A stretch of DNA of 64,000 bases from Promerops cafer (taxonomy: Eukaryota; Chordata; Aves; Passeriformes; Nectariniidae): positions 550,841 through 614,840 of the forward strand of contig VZSE01015526.1 in NCBI GenBank assembly GCA_013398275.1. Direction: 5' to 3'. The notes beneath the pieces were generated by a model, which saw nothing but the letters and a program-made list of their open reading frames with translations, was not told where the DNA came from and made no database searches. Positions 38,501-52,878 of this stretch are shown here, piece by piece. Both the position numbers and the translations under genes were made by a program. The stretch's first letter is position 1, and each line of letters begins with the position of its first letter.

Positions 38501-39925
38501 ATGTCACAGAACAGGAAAAGTCTTGACACCATATCAAATGCTTAACAATCCCTTCCATAATTTCAGATAAAAATTCTCTCTCCCTGTTCTGGTTTGTATG
38601 CATGGCCCTCACTTACATCTGTGGCCCAGTTTCCCACGCTTATACCCATTCTGAGTAGTGCTACACTTCACCTGTGAAAGGAATCAGCTGAAATGGCTTA
38701 GGTGTATTATTGACAATTTCATTTGAAATTCACTGCATTCTGTCCTTCAGAAAATGGGAAAAAAAACACTTCCAAATCTTGGGAATGCCCAAAATTTAGG
38801 CTTTATAAGATTGTAAAAGGATTAGAGAAAACTCTGCATTGTCCTAGACATTGTTTTGCTGTCTTAGCTTCAAAGATGCACTTCTATTGTTTTTATTTCA
38901 CAATGTCTGTTTTGTTGTTAAAATCTAAAAGCTGAGTAAAAAGATTGTTATAATGCTTATTCACCTCTGAATGCATTTTCTAAAGAAAGAAGATAAATGA
39001 ATCTCTGATAGGCTATTGCACCCCACAGTGCAGGCCTTTGTAAGGGATAATGTTGCAAGTAAAAGCAGTAAACAGTGACCTCTGCATTGACAGAACGCCC
39101 AAAAAGAAACTACAAGAGTTAAAAATGTTTCTGCAGACTGCCTCACATTTAGTGCCACCTGAAAACCATAGCAAGCAAGACACATAACACTGAAATGAAG
39201 CAGCACTAGGAAAAAAAATAGCATCCTGCAATGCTTTATGGGCAAAATTTCCTGAGTTATGGAAAGAAAAGCCACTAGAATAAGAAGGGGTTTTCTTGTA
39301 TTGTTCGTGCATTCTAGCACCCATTTAATAAGAGATTACTGGGAAAAACAGCACATCTTTCTGGAAAAGCTAATCATCCAGTCTTGTGCCCATGCCACAT
39401 AATTGCTGCTAATCCGTATTCCATTATGTCATCCTCCACAATACTCCTTTCCTTGCATTTGCCGTCCTGATATCTCCTCTTCCTCTACTCACATAGTCTT
39501 CTCTGGTCCTTCTAACCACAGGAAAGAGTTTTGTTTTATTACTTTCTGAAAATTGTGGTTGCTAAAACCTCTTTGGTATTTATGATAACTATTAGTATCT
39601 ATAGGGTTCAATTGACTCACACAGCAGCCCTTTGCTCTTTCACAGTAATTGCCTTCCACCCACACTCTCTACCTTCCCAGATCTGAGCTCCCTTCTTTTT
39701 CTCTCTCTCTGTCCCTCCCTGTGACTCACCCTCACTGCCTGGAAGTCCCAAGCACACGCTGGCAGCTCTAGAGATTATGTTCCCTCTGCCCAAAGTGCTG
39801 CCGAGCCCCTAACTTGAGAAAACACCTTTGCTCTGCTTCCTTCTCAGTTGTACATTGATAAACCAAAACAAAGCTGGAGAAGCTGTTTTATCTCAGGAAC
39901 AGGAGTGGGTTGGTATAAGTGGAAG
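32600..39925. other. Intronic, no gene seen
   Basis: Unique-looking AT-rich DNA. A short GTT run is at about 36990-37006 and an A run at about 37349-37358. The phrase at 33340-33370 (ctgtcctggcctggatatag) vaguely resembles a bird endogenous retrovirus LTR edge but is too short to call. No gene supported. Confidence 0.5.
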
Positions 39926-39928
39926 CTG

Positions 39929-40152
39929 TGTCGGGGAGGTTTAGGCTGGATATCAGGGAAAGGTTCTTCCCCCAGAGGATGTCAGGCACTGAACAGGCTC
40001 CCCAGGGAATGGGGAGCTGCCAGAGCTCCAGGAGAGTTTGGACAATGCTCTCAGGGATGCACAGGGAGGGATTGTTGGGGTGTCTGGGCAGGGCTGGGAG
40101 TTGGACTCAATGATCCTCATCTGTTCCTTCCAACTCAGGATGACACACTATC
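39929..40152 (+). mobile_element. CR1 LINE 3' tail
   Basis: Runs cggggaggtttaggctggat, gaaaggttcttcccccagag, gtcaggcactgaacaggctc, cccagggaatggggagctgc and gttggactcaatgatcct, closing with ttccttccaactcaggatga. It has the full CR1 3' untranslated order with only modest divergence. The terminal ATTCTATG repeats have decayed. Confidence 0.94.
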
Positions 40153-40490
40153 CCAATTTCAAAGAACTGTAGCTATCTGTCAATGTTGTCACCCTCCTCA
40201 GTCCAGCAGCCTAAAGAAGGATGCCACTGGTGCAGCAACTCAGGACTATTTTGATTTACAAGGGGCTGTTACAGCTCAAGTTTAGCAACCCAAAAATCCA
40301 TGCAGCACAAAGACTGCCATTGCTGTATCTCCCCCAACACTGCTTGGGTTCCTTGGATGTGGTGGATCACAGGCACAGCGCAGAGTTTGGTTCTCTGCCT
40401 CTTTTGCTCCCTTCTAATTCTCTTTCAGCTCAGCATTCAGGCAACCAGGCTAGGTCTAATTAATTTTAACAGGAATTAAAAACAGATTTT

Positions 40491-40530
40491 TCACAGAATC
40501 ATAGAACACCCTGAGGTTTGGTAGACTTCT
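40491..40530 (-). mobile_element. Very short CR1 3' end fragment
   Basis: The words cacagaatcatagaacaccc and tgaggtttgg resemble the start of a reverse-oriented CR1 tail, then similarity stops. The call rests on about 30 bases. Confidence 0.4.
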
Positions 40531-40534
40531 TCAC

Positions 40535-43530
40535 TGGTTCCCGTTTTCTGTTCATTCACAGTGCCACCAGACACACCTGAGGGAAGCAACCAGGTGCACC
40601 ATGTTCCCTCTACCATCACGGAAAGAGCCAGACACCTCCCAGGATGATTCAGAGCAGAGGTGGATTGAATTACCCCATGGACCTGCCTGTCTCTCCATTA
40701 ACTACAGGAGCTACCCAGGGAAACTGGACTCCTAACTTGAGAACCTCTCCTCATTGCCTAAACTTGGCTGTATGAATCCACCTCTGCATGTTGCTGCACA
40801 TAAACATTCAAATAGATTGCAACATGCCACTGCCTTTCACAGCTCCTTTTGTTCTTCTCTTTGTTTACCTCTCTCTTATCGTACAGCAATTGTGGTTTCC
40901 ACATATTGAACTTTTCAAAGTAAAAATCCGACACTCAAATATGTATTTCAGTTGACTCTGAAAACAACTCTGAATTTTAACACCGATGCCAATTTTCTGT
41001 CACTCCTAGCAAGTCATCTCTGAGGAACCACTCTGGTATACTTGGGCTTTAACAGGAGCTGCCAAACATTAGCAGCAATATCTGCTGTCCTTCTGGGCCA
41101 CGCAGGAACGTGCAGTGTGTGTTACCAGTCACTGCTGGGCTTGATCTAAAGCTCATTGAAAACAGCAGGAATCTTTCCACTGGGTTAATTGGACTAGGAA
41201 GTCAGTTCTCATAGAAAAATGATTCCTTTACATGTTCATCAGTACATGATAGACCGGTGGGTTTCGAATGTTTCATGATAAAGGGGCCTGAGCCATGGCC
41301 AGATTGAGGTGTCAGCTCCCCACAGATCGGGGCCATGTGGGTCTGGTATTACAGCCTCTTGTGCCCATGCCTTTCAATCCTGATGGGTGTGCACTAATCT
41401 TCCTTTGCCAGGCTGGGGATGACTTCTCACACACACAGGGGTTTCACAAGTGAAGGTAAGTGCATTTTCCAACACTAAACTCCTCTCTATCTGCTCCATC
41501 CAGCATTCTGCATTTGAATAACAGGGTGTCAAGTAATCCCAGACTTGCACTCCAGTTTATGGCTTAGCTTTTCATTTCTATGCAATTAGAAGAAGTGGTA
41601 ACATTTATCTGCTTTCAAAGGAGACTATTCTCTCTTCCTCCCTCCTACTGCAACTCCACACCCTCCCCTTCAATCAGCTGCGTCTCAGACTGGAAGGGGA
41701 ACTGGAGTAATTCGACTCACATCATTAAAGCAAATTATTGTATCAAAAAAAGGCAACCTGAGCCAAGGTCTGTTTAAGTCTACAAGTCTCTGGGGACTTC
41801 AAAGAAATTACTGCTCTCACTGGCAAAGACTATAATAGGAAGCCAGGATTCGTATTCATGCTCATGATTGTTGCCTTAGTGTTCCTGTCTTGTGCAGGAC
41901 CTTGCCAATGCATGTTTTCCCTTTTCCTTCCCTGCTAGACCAGGGCATGGGTGCTGGATGATGATCCCATGGGTGCTGAAGATTGAGTCTGCTAGGAGAT
42001 AGATGTTTGGGCAGCTGTAGAGTCCAGCTTAAAATAAATAAATAGCAAATGTTAGAATGGCAATGAATGGGAAAGGACAATGCTGGGGTGACCACCCCTA
42101 GAGCAGAGATGGAGAAGAGCAGGAATAAAGGGTCACACCACATTTTTGTGTGTGGATGGGATGGTGAGGCAGCCCTGGGGGCACCTCTGTGAAAAGAGGC
42201 ACTGGGATGGGATCCAGGCTATAGCCATAGCCAGGGAATGTGTGCATCTTTGGCTGAGTATACTGGAAATGGCACAGGCATGCAAGAGAATGAATGTTCT
42301 TCAGACCTTCAGAGAAGGTGACTACCTTCACTAAGCTTTTAACAGTGCTAGAAATGGCTTCAGAGACAGATAATTAAAAGGAAATCTGCCTAGCAGCCAA
42401 ATTTTCCATAGAGTTGAAAGCCATATATCCAGCACAGGAGCAGTCTGATTTCCTGAGGAGCTCGTATCTCCTTTGGACAGTACATGACGTTACACATTCA
42501 GCACGTTCCATACGCAGATTTGTCTCTTCCAACTTTGCTGATTGCAGGCAGATTCCCTAGAGGTCTGAGCTCTTGTGCTAAAGGCAGCTCTTAAAAAGAG
42601 CAACACAACTGTGCAAGCAAAGAGGAAAGGGACAAACAAAACATGCCTGGTCAGGAAAAAAAAATGTAACTGAAAACAGTCTGGTAAAGCAACCACCCAC
42701 CCAAGAGACCAGGCTGTGACAGAAGCACACACGTCACTGGCGGCTGCTGATGGCACTCAGCCTCTTGGTGCTGGCCCCGTGGAGCACACCAGGCATGGGC
42801 TTTTGACACTCTCTAAAGTGCAAGTGGAAAGTTTTAAACACGCATATGCTCCCACTGAGCTCAAACCAGATTCAGTGGGATACTCCCAGACTTAAGCGTT
42901 TTGGTGAAATTAGGCCACAAAATGCCAGAACTGACCCTAGACGGGAACCCAGCACAGCAGATTGCTTTGTTCAGCACGACACTGATATCACTTACACCAT
43001 GGTGATATAAGCTGCTAAGCTGTGGAAATCCTCCTACGGTACTTACCCTGCACCTCTTGTACCCATTAATTCAGGCTCCCTGGAGCCACTTCAGAAGCCC
43101 CAAACCTAAGCAGCAGTTATAAAACCACCAGCACATACATAAACATATTTCCCCCCAGAATCAGTATTTCCTACGTCAGACACAACAGTCAGCCTTGGAT
43201 GACTGACAGGCTTCACGCGTAACATCTCATACGTCATTTTGGCTGGAAAAGAGCATGCTGCACCCCTGGGGAGCTAGGAACTGTCTTCTGTCCATTCCTA
43301 GGCCTTATAGGATCATATGACTCTATGGCAAGCCACAGTTTTATATAGCTTATGGCCTCAGGTTGCCTAAAAAGCACCCCTGGTCCAACACATTCTCATT
43401 CACCCTGTGGTCTATAGTTTATGAGGCTTTTTATACTTAGAAAAATACAATTGCGTTTTTTCCTGGTTGCAAATAACTACACTGGGCAACAAAATGGTCC
43501 CAGAGCTGGATGGGTTGAAGTGAGAGGATA
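40535..43530. other. Intronic, no gene seen
   Basis: Mixed-composition unique sequence. There is a locally GC-richer block at 41270-41420 without recognisable coding content. Confidence 0.5.
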
Positions 43531-43534
43531 TGAT

Positions 43535-43768
43535 CTTAGAACCATTAAGGCTGTAAAAGACCTCCCAGATCATCAAGTCCAGCCTGTGACCAATTCCTAC
43601 CATATCAACCAAGGTGTTCCTTTGACGCCTCCAGGGATGGGGACTCCCATACTTCCCTAGGCAGCCAATGTCTACAACCCTTTCGATGAAGAAATTCTTC
43701 CTGACTTCCAACCTGAACCTCCCCTGGCACAGCTTAAGCCGATGTCCTCGTCCTGTCAAACTGAAGTT
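43535..43768 (-). mobile_element. CR1 LINE 3' tail, older copy
   Basis: Reverse-oriented CR1 order: agaaccattaaggctgtaaa, gatcatcaagtccagcctgt, gcctccagggatggggactc, gaagaaattcttcctgactt, ccaacctgaacctcccctgg and gatgtcctcgtcctgtc. It is more diverged than the copies at 25.4 and 40.0 kb. The 178-codon minus frame crossing it contains the corresponding CR1 phrase FRLEVRKNFF and is not a host gene. Confidence 0.9.
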
Positions 43769-43774
43769 GAACTT

Positions 43775-46700
43775 CAATTTCCAGATCTTCATCAAATGCC
43801 AAGTCATCAGAGCAGTGCCAGCTGAAAGGATTTTGCACAACTGGGCACTTTCCCACCTCCACAGTGCCAGTACTGTGTTACAGACAAGAACCTGAACCGT
43901 CAGTATTAGAGACACCTGGCTTTGGAGGGAGGTGAGCACAACCAGCAATAAAAACAGTATTTCATAACTTTCTCAGTATTTCCAGGATAAACCTTTTTTC
44001 TGTACAGAGCATCACAGAAGAACACCGAAGGCAGGTACAGAATTACTGTGGGTGCAGTAATCCCATCCCAGCAAACAGTGCCATGTGTGGGGCTCCGAGA
44101 AAGCCATCCCTGGAACACATGATGACAGAGGCAGCAAGGCTTTGCTGCCAGCAGCTACACACCCCCAGCAGCACTTTGCACACACGCTGGCAGGCTCTCC
44201 CACAGACAGGAGCCAGGGCCAGCTACATGAACATGCCCTCACTCACTGCTGGAGCTGCGGCCCCATTTTGATCGCGAGTGCTTCCGTAATGAGTTCATCA
44301 GCCCTTCAACACACCAGCTACTGCAGCTGACTTCTCCCCTCAGTCTGCAGGAAGCCTGAAACTTTAACTCCAAGAGAAACATGAGCTGGCTATTTGATGC
44401 CACAAATCTGCTTTTCTTGAAATCTGGCAGAAATGGTAATTAGTGTGCTTGCTTAATCATTTCACTCCTAGTAATGCAACCAAAAGCTTTTATGCAATGT
44501 GCTCAAGGATCACTTTGGGTTGAAGTAGCATCTAAAAATGATGCAGCATGGAGAAGATTCCTCAGTCATTGCTGATGTGGGACTTAAGGAAGGAATTCAA
44601 GCTCTGCACCTTTGCATACAGCCCTGCTCCACCTCCTGTCTAAAAGATATCCCAAGCACTCAAACTACCAAAACCCCTTCCTGTCGAAACTTCTCAAGTG
44701 TCAAAGGTGCCAGATTTCAGATCCTTGTGTCCAAATCCCTGCTTCTCTTCTGACAGGCTCTTGCATCAAGGAAACACGGGGAAAGGATTCATAATTTAAA
44801 ATTAAAATTTGGAGCAACACAAAATGCCATGTATCTTATCAGAATATACAAATGTATAAAATAAGGCTTTTAACAGACAAGAGGTAATACCCAACCAGAT
44901 ATAATTTAAATGCAATCTTGCTGTGATGTATTTTGCTGGTGCAGGTTGTATAAGAACAACTCCATTTACTTTCTCTCTCCTAAAACTCAAATTTATCCAA
45001 AGTCTCAGATCTAATGAGATGTGAAATTTTAAACAGTATTCAAGTTAGTCCTTGGAGCTAGTCCAGCTTCAGAGGTGGTGCAATACAGAGGAGGAGAGCA
45101 AGCTGACATGAAAACACTGAGAATGCATTAGGATCTTGAAGGAAGAGGGGCACATGAGTATCATTCAGGGGTACCCATGTATCATTCTGACATTACTTTC
45201 CCTCTTTACGCTCCAGGACCATTAGCAGCAAAGTCCAGCACTTTTCTGTCTGGTCAAACATGCCAGCATACTGCCAGACAATTTTTGAGAATTCCCTGCT
45301 CCTCAGTGGTTAAATTTTTGTCCTTTGCAATTTCCAGATTTCTGAGAGAACTCCTAGTGACAGTTGTAATAATATTCTGTAAAATGTTGTGGTGGTGATT
45401 CTTTGAATGCCTTTGTGGTTTGCTGTCCAGAGTTATAATAACCTATGCTTGCCCAGATATGTGTTCTCAACTTGGAAGCACTGGGGCCAGCATTTACTTG
45501 TCTGCCTGGGCAATTGCACGTGTGTGCCTGCATGTGTTGCTGAATTGTGGGAGTAAGTCTCTCTCCAGGTATTTGCCAGGTGCTTCCTGGCCCCTGGGAA
45601 GTGTATTTTGGGGTTCACGTCTTCAGGAAAGTGAGTGACTTGAGGTTTATTCCAAATGCAAGAACACACCAATGGTGGTTTCTGAGCCTCCTTTGAGTTT
45701 CATGTGTTTCTCTATCAGTTATCTCCTTCCTTAATAATAATTTTATTTTAGAAACAATAATAGAGGGAAGGGAGGAGGGTGAGAAAAAGAAAATACAGCT
45801 CTCTGACTGTATGGCAAGACTGAAATGGCATAGCTACACTGAGATAAGCCTTGATAAGATAGCTTACTTCAGATAGCAGTCTTCATCTCAAGGAGTTTAA
45901 TTTGAGTTACTGTGAAGGATGAGATACAACAGCCAGCTTATGTTAACATTTGCCTTGTCTCAGGTCTACACATTTATGTCCTTGGTGAAAACTGCTGAGT
46001 GAAACCCTGAGGATCAGGCTTGGAAACACACCAAAATCATATATATATATGGATGAGGCACCAATTTCAACTAAAATGGTGTGTGACTTTGAAAAGAGGA
46101 CTTTAAGAAAAGCTAAAAAGAATATCCCAAAACTACTCAGTCAGACCTTCTCTGGAGTCTTTCTATACCTTATAAAAATTTTATATAGATTTGTATCCAT
46201 GAAGAAAACAACAGAGAAGAGAGATGTGAGATATTAATTGTACTGAACTTAGTTTTATATAAAGAAAGATATATCCCAAAAACACTTTACAAAATAATAA
46301 ACTAGATCATTGTAGTGCATGGATGTTATAAAAGCCAAGGTCTCTATTCTGTGCCAAGCAAAGACTCCTATATATATTTTAAAAACTGGATCCCAGTCAG
46401 CTGAAATATTGAAAATAGTTCTAAAGATGGCAAGGAAAGAGCTGAATTTAATTTGGGAAAAAATCCCTTATGGTTTGGCTGCACACAAACAATGCTCTAC
46501 TCCCTGAAAGCTGGCTTTTGAAATGAATTCATGCTCTAGAGGAAGGCAAAGCTGGGCCTGTGTGAGTTCAGCCTCACACACCAGTCACACCAAAGATTTG
46601 CAATACTATGTATTCCCAGTACACACTGCAGTTGTAGACCCTCAGGGCAAGCAGTATTTTTACCCCATGCCCACAAATTAAAACCTGTAAAGACAGCCCT

Positions 46701-49700
46701 TATTCCACGTCTCTTTTGACCATCAGTATTAGAGCATTTCGGAATCTCTAAGTTTAAAAGTGCACCCATGTAAAGGCCTTATGTTTCTCGGATGCTAAAT
46801 TGCAAAACTGTCCTTAGGACAATTCAAGAACCTCATCAGAGAGCCCAAAATCCTGCAGCCACAGAGCTGAGCACAATTTATGTGGAGCAGCCATGCAGGA
46901 AATCTTCCAATACCAAATTCTCTTGTTGATGTAAACTGTGCTTTGTCTCTTACCTTTTTTACGTTCCCTCTCCTGTACTTCTCCCCTCAAAAAGGGGATC
47001 ATGCTCTGCTAGCTGAAACCAGCCAGCTGTGACCTGCACTCCTTCCTGTGCTGTCTCTCTCCCTGGCCAGCAGTGGTCAGTCACATGCTGTCTGGGGACA
47101 AACAAGCCACAGCAGCACAGCAGGTATCTCTGGGCTGAGCTTGGTTTCCTTAGCCACTTGCTCACACCTCCTGATCATACTTCCTAATGCCCCACTTGAT
47201 TTCTCATTCCAGGATATGCTCCTCTCCAAGCTGTGATCCTCATGCTGAGGGGCAAAAAAGCTGGTAATTAAATTTTGGACCAGCTGATGGGGTCATGGCT
47301 TGGACCAACAGGACAGGCTGAGCAACGATTTGGCTAAGTGCTGAACCTCCCAAGAACCGGCTCCCTCTCTGGCAGCTATCCTAAAGCCTGTTTCATCCTG
47401 CAGATCTGACTTTTCCAGGCTTCGTGGACTTCTTACTTTCTTATGTTCAGTTGTTAATCTCCTTCCAGATGGGTTTTTCCACCCCACTCCTCTCTCCACC
47501 CCCTTCTCCCTGGGGAACATGCAGGCTCTTCCCTGGCTGTCCCTCCCATGCCACCATCACTCCTCATCACCTCTCATCTCAAAACTCCTAGGATGGTAAT
47601 CTTGGTCTTCACACACAGCCAACAGGCAGAAAAGGAAAAATCTGAATTACTTACATAAACTTGTGTGTCCCAAACTGAGATTTCCCTGACAAGGTACATT
47701 TTCAGTTCTCTGTCCATGGGTTTGGAAGGGAAAAATTAAAATTGAGAGATGCCACTCAAATTTAGAGCTTGGTTCAGGAAAGAGTTAAGCATGTCTTGGA
47801 CTCCCTTTGTATTCAGGGAACATACAAGGGTGCTGGGCACTGTGTATATCCTGTTTTCTACGTGTGTGACATGGTCTGTTTGAATATATGATATAACTAC
47901 AAACTCTCCAAAGCCTGTACGCTTCCAGCTCTCCATAAACTTAAGCCTCAGCTGATACTGAAAGGGAAGCTTCTACGCTGGAAAGAGAAACCATAGAGGG
48001 CTCCAAATAAGCAGAGAAACTTCTAAAAGAGAAGAGACACACTAACTTTAAAAAAATTAAAGAACTATTATTTCTATGCATATCTATATGGCTACAATAT
48101 AATCTTTCAGGCACAATTTCTTCCCTACTCTTTATCTTCCTCTATTTCTCTTAACAGGGATAACTTTTCACAGCAGATGGATACATAAAATAAAATATTT
48201 TCCTTTTCTTTTTAACAAAATAAAAGGAAATCCAAAATATATGTTTCACAGTCCAAGACAAATAAACCACTGGTAAGATGCCTCTGATACTTCACCTGCG
48301 TGCGAGAAAGCAGGTTCTACCACAGCCTCACAATACCATCAATAAACACCATCATTTTTATCTCTATTTGCTGCTTCTGAATATCCATATCTGCAATGGA
48401 TTTGCTCAGAATTCTCTATCACATTAACAGTCACTCCTTTGTTTTCCCAGCACGTGTCACTTCCATGTGTAATAGAGAAGAAAGAGACAGGTGACTCACT
48501 GTTCCAAGGAACTAAAGCAATGGAAGTAGTGCCCTACTACTATGCTAGCTTCAATGTAAATTACCCCCATGAAAACAAAACCAGTTACCCTTCAGGAATT
48601 GCTTCAGCTGAAGGGAGAGATGGTGGCAACACTGCATGGTTATATATAACCTGAGAAAGGCCAGAATATTTCATTTGGCACCCTGAAAATGTGCTGCTCA
48701 CCTTCGGTGTTCTCTGGGGCTGGGTCTCTTCTGGGCAAGAGCTACAGCCCCAGGAAGTAATATCATTTATTGCCAACAAACCTATCTCAGCTGGCCCTAA
48801 CTCCACTCTCAAGTGTGCTGAAGAGTAGAACTTATGGTTTGGGGGTTAAGCTGAAATTCCACTCCATTTCTGTGCCCTGCTGGGCCATGCGATTTGAGCA
48901 AAAAGATTTAGTCTCCATCTCTGAGAAATAAATCACCTCCCAACAACTCAGAGTGCTAGTGGGCATGCACAGAGATTTGTGGTGGGTTCAACAGGGGCCA
49001 CTGACAATATAAACAGCTGCTGGGAATTCTACCAGATCTGACACACAACAAGGTATCTCTGAAAGAACAAGAGCAACAGAGAATCCGATCTTCAATTTTA
49101 ATGGCAGTTTTTCTCCTGAGGGATTGTGAGATAAGTTTCAAGGTGTAAAATCAATTTTAGATCAAAATATAATGTAAGCTAGGGTGCCAGAGTGTGCAAT
49201 CACTATCTCTGAGAGTTTATTTTGGATCACACCACATGGGTCTGCCACCTGCCATCTTCCAAAATACTTCCCATCATCTGAGCCCTCTACAATCAAGTAA
49301 TGAAAATTATGTATCCTAAAGTGCCAATATGCACATTAAAAAGCAGCAGATCAAAGTAGAATCTAGGGGAAAAAATAATGTTTTTCTTCTTTAAGAAAAT
49401 TATTTCGGGAAACTGTATGGCTCAGGGGCTTGGTATTGGGATATGGAGCCTTTCATCGCTGATCCAAGCATGACCCAAGTCAGTAGTGACCAAAAAAATG
49501 GTTACTGGTTGGCAGAAGCTTTGTGGCCTAGAGTATTTGAAATGAGTTGATGGTCTTAATCCAGTTCCCAGTGGATGACTAGCCACATCACAGAAACCAC
49601 CACCACAATTGGCACCTTCTTCGGCAGCCTTGGCAGGTTGGCCAAGGATTAAATAAGTACAGAGACTGAGCCACCCGCTTATGCCTAGCTAGAGGTTGCC

Positions 49701-52700
49701 CCTCTAGGTCATGGATGAGACATGAGGATGGGGTGGAGTGGGGAAGCTCACACACCCTCTGCTTGTGCTGTCCTGGTTTTGTGGGTAAGAAGAGGAATTC
49801 ATTTTCCAGGGCTGTGATTCAGGCACCCTTCACAAGCAGTATATTCATATACATCTGTTTAATTTTAAAAGGAGCCAGAAACTGAAAGAATTTCAGGATT
49901 TTTTTCACAAAAAATAAGGCGCCAGTTTCTGGGGAATTCATCCAAGTCAGGGTAGTTATGCCTGGGCTGTATTTAACAAAATGCACACAACCAACCTGTA
50001 AAGTGGCTCTGCTTCAAGAAACATTCCTTTTGCTGTGCTATGTTTTCAGTCAACGCTTTAATTATCTCACAAGATGTCCATAGAGTGTACATAATCTGTG
50101 CCAGCTATTGTCAGAAAGCTACAGCTGATTTCTAATTAGGTATACAATGGCAACTATCATGTAAAAAAAAGATCTGATACACCTCAAAAAATCCTATCTG
50201 GGCATAACAAAGAAAAGCAGGACTTTGGTTAGTGCTGAAAGAGGTTTTCAGTTTTGGAGAGGTAAAATGCACCAGTTTCTCTTTCCAAAAAACAGCACTC
50301 TCCTAACAAAATACTGTGACCTAAATCCTTAAGTTATTCAGGCAATGTTTGGGTGGAACCAAAGTTTAAACTTCAGCTTTAGGCAATACCTAGCTGGCTG
50401 TGAGAAGGGCAAATAGCAGAAGTCTTGCATGTGCTTCCCTCCATGAAGGCACAGAGCCATCCTCCCCTGCTTGCAGGTCAAGCAGGCAATGCTGGAAGAA
50501 CTTTCCTGTGCACTGTCAGGAAAGGCTTTCCCAAAGTTGCAGCAAGACTTGGCAGTGCTTCATGCCACTTCTCGACTGTCTCATTTCTTGCCTCCTACAG
50601 CACTGCAGCAAACATGGCAAGCAATGACAGCTCTGCCCAAGGAAAGACACAGAGAACAAACTCTGCAATTCACTGGAGGCCCCCCTTTCCTATTCACCTC
50701 CATGATAGCCAGAGCACTTCATTTTCTGTTAGACTTTGCTACACCAAGTCTTTAATAAGAAGGTGTGACTGAGTAACCTCTAGCTTCCACACTGGGAATA
50801 AGACAGCAAGGCAAACCAGCCTGGGACAGCAAGGCATTTTCAAACTACAAAAAGGAGCTGTCATTTGATCTCTCCTGCTGCATGGCCCTCATATGTCTAA
50901 CATTTAAAAGACCTTCTTGCAAAATGGAAATGCCAGGAAGCAAAAGTAGCAAACTCTTAAAAGGTTCCTCATCTGTTACACACAAAATGGAGCAGCATCT
51001 TGTCCAAGAGAGCTGTTTCATTACTTGCACCTGAATCAATGCTCATATTAGTGGGTCTTCATGAAGGGAAGGTCCAGATTTGGACATAAGCAGAGACCAA
51101 AGTGGTGAGAAGTAGGATCCCTTCCCTGTTCGTTGGAAGAACACCCCTCAGCCTAGTGCATCTCCTGGCCCTGGACATCCACATGTTCCTCCCATGCCAA
51201 CACATGTTAGTGTGAAGAGCACCCTAATAGAAGTACTTGACCCAAACTGAACAAATTTCCTAATTGCAGTGGGACAACACTTGAGGGTGTGGTTACGACT
51301 GAAAATCACACCCATGGATGGAGCAGGAGCACCTGGCTGCACCTCATGACTCCTAATGTCCCAGGGGCACAATTATCTCATCAGGTGCCACCTGCCAAGT
51401 CTTGTTGCTGAGGGACTGGCTTTGGCACACTGCATAATTGGGGTGGGGAAAGGAGAGGAGCATACAGGGCCAGGCACACATGCTTGTTTAAGTGCATTCC
51501 TTAAAAGTGAGTATTTACACCAAGAGGAGACCTTGGCTCTGCTCAGAAGCATGTCTGCGTCCGGGGGTTACAAACAAAGGAGCAAGCTGTTGTTTCTGAA
51601 TCCTGTCCTGCACCTCCACACCCTTGGCACGGCTTGCATTCTATGTTACCAGTTAATGGACATCCCTGAACTTGCCACCCTCCATCCACAGCCTTTCCAA
51701 CCACTCAGTGCAGCCTACAGGAGTCCCAAAGAGAGGGACAAGCCTGGAAAACTTCTTGGCTGGCAGTTTTCAGAATATTTTACCCTTTTTCTCAAAAGAG
51801 AGGACAAAGCCACAGTGAGATGCAGACTTTATGACTTTCAGAGTGCTCTGACCATGAATACAGCATACTGACTTCAGAGTCAACAGCATGTGTCTGGGTG
51901 AGGCTGTGCTGCACACGTCACCTCTGCATGCATCTCCCCTGCTCTCTTTCATCCTTAGTTCAAGGTGTGAAGCCTATCCTCAACAAAACAATTAGTGGAT
52001 CATGGCCCAGCAAGAGAAGACAGAAAAAACCTCTGCCTTGGCTGTGGAGCTTCCCTGGAACAATGGAGATCATAAAACACACAACAAAGCTCTGTGCCTA
52101 GAGGTAAGTTACTCTCGGTTGAAAGGATCTGTCTAGGGAACAAATTTTTAGAGATTAGCCTAATCCAGAGTCTGATGACCTTTAGGTCATAGTGCAGGAA
52201 CTTCCTCTTTGATACATCTTTTACAACATAACCAGAGTGACATTAACAACAATAACCTGACCCCATCCCTCCCCTCAGAAGCACCTACCCTGGATAGAGC
52301 TTCCCAGAGACAGAGTAGGCAGAGGAACAAAAGACTCCAGGGAGTCTACTAGGGATGTGCCAATCTAATTATTGTGGGCAGTGCCAATGAAAAAATGCTA
52401 ACCAAAAACTGTAAAGCTAGTTGATGTACCCTTTAGGCCATGGGAGTGGAGAAAAAGGAATTTACTGTGAATCAGATGCCATATTTATTTGTGCGTCCAC
52501 CCTCAGCCCTCCTGATAGCGTCAAAGTCCACTGGGTTTGAAGCTACCCTGAGAGATTTAGCAGTAGTCCACAACAGCAGGGAAGGGATTTAAAGCCCATC
52601 CTTTGCTTCTTGTTCACTGTGCTGCAGCAGAGCTGTTCTCCTTCCAGCAAAATCATCTTCTTCTTTAAGGCCCTGCACAACAGATCTGATTCAGGAATGT

Positions 52701-52875
52701 TTCCCTTCCTCTTCATTCCCCTTGAATTTCTCACCCTGAGTCATCGGACTACAATATAACTTTAATGTGGAAAGTTTTGTGGGTACGTTTTGTTTTCTTT
52801 TATCTTCAGAAAAGAAAAGGTACAACCAGAGGGGGAAAAAAGTGTCTCATGGTTGAGAGGACTCTTTTGACCAGG
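43775..52875. other. Intronic, no gene seen
   Basis: Long unique stretch. A 9-bp hairpin (TTTCCTTTT, 14-base loop, AAAAGGAAA) lies at 48199-48230, and a small palindrome (CTAGAGG/CCTCTAG) at about 49689-49707. The + strand frame 51356-51871 has an ATG and 171 codons but no recognisable domain, promoter or splice context, and is not called as a gene. Confidence 0.5.
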
Positions 52876-52878
52876 GAG

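Noticed and set aside
43412..43948. 178-codon minus-strand open frame
   Set aside because: Its central part is translated CR1 3' tail and the rest is flanking intron; not a host gene.
49766..49800. Another ctgtcctggttttg phrase reminiscent of LTR sequence
   Set aside because: Too short; flanks do not continue the similarity.
51356..51871. 171-codon + strand open frame with an ATG
   Set aside because: No recognisable domain, signal or transmembrane pattern, no promoter or splice context, ordinary intron composition. Frames of this length are expected by chance in 64 kb.
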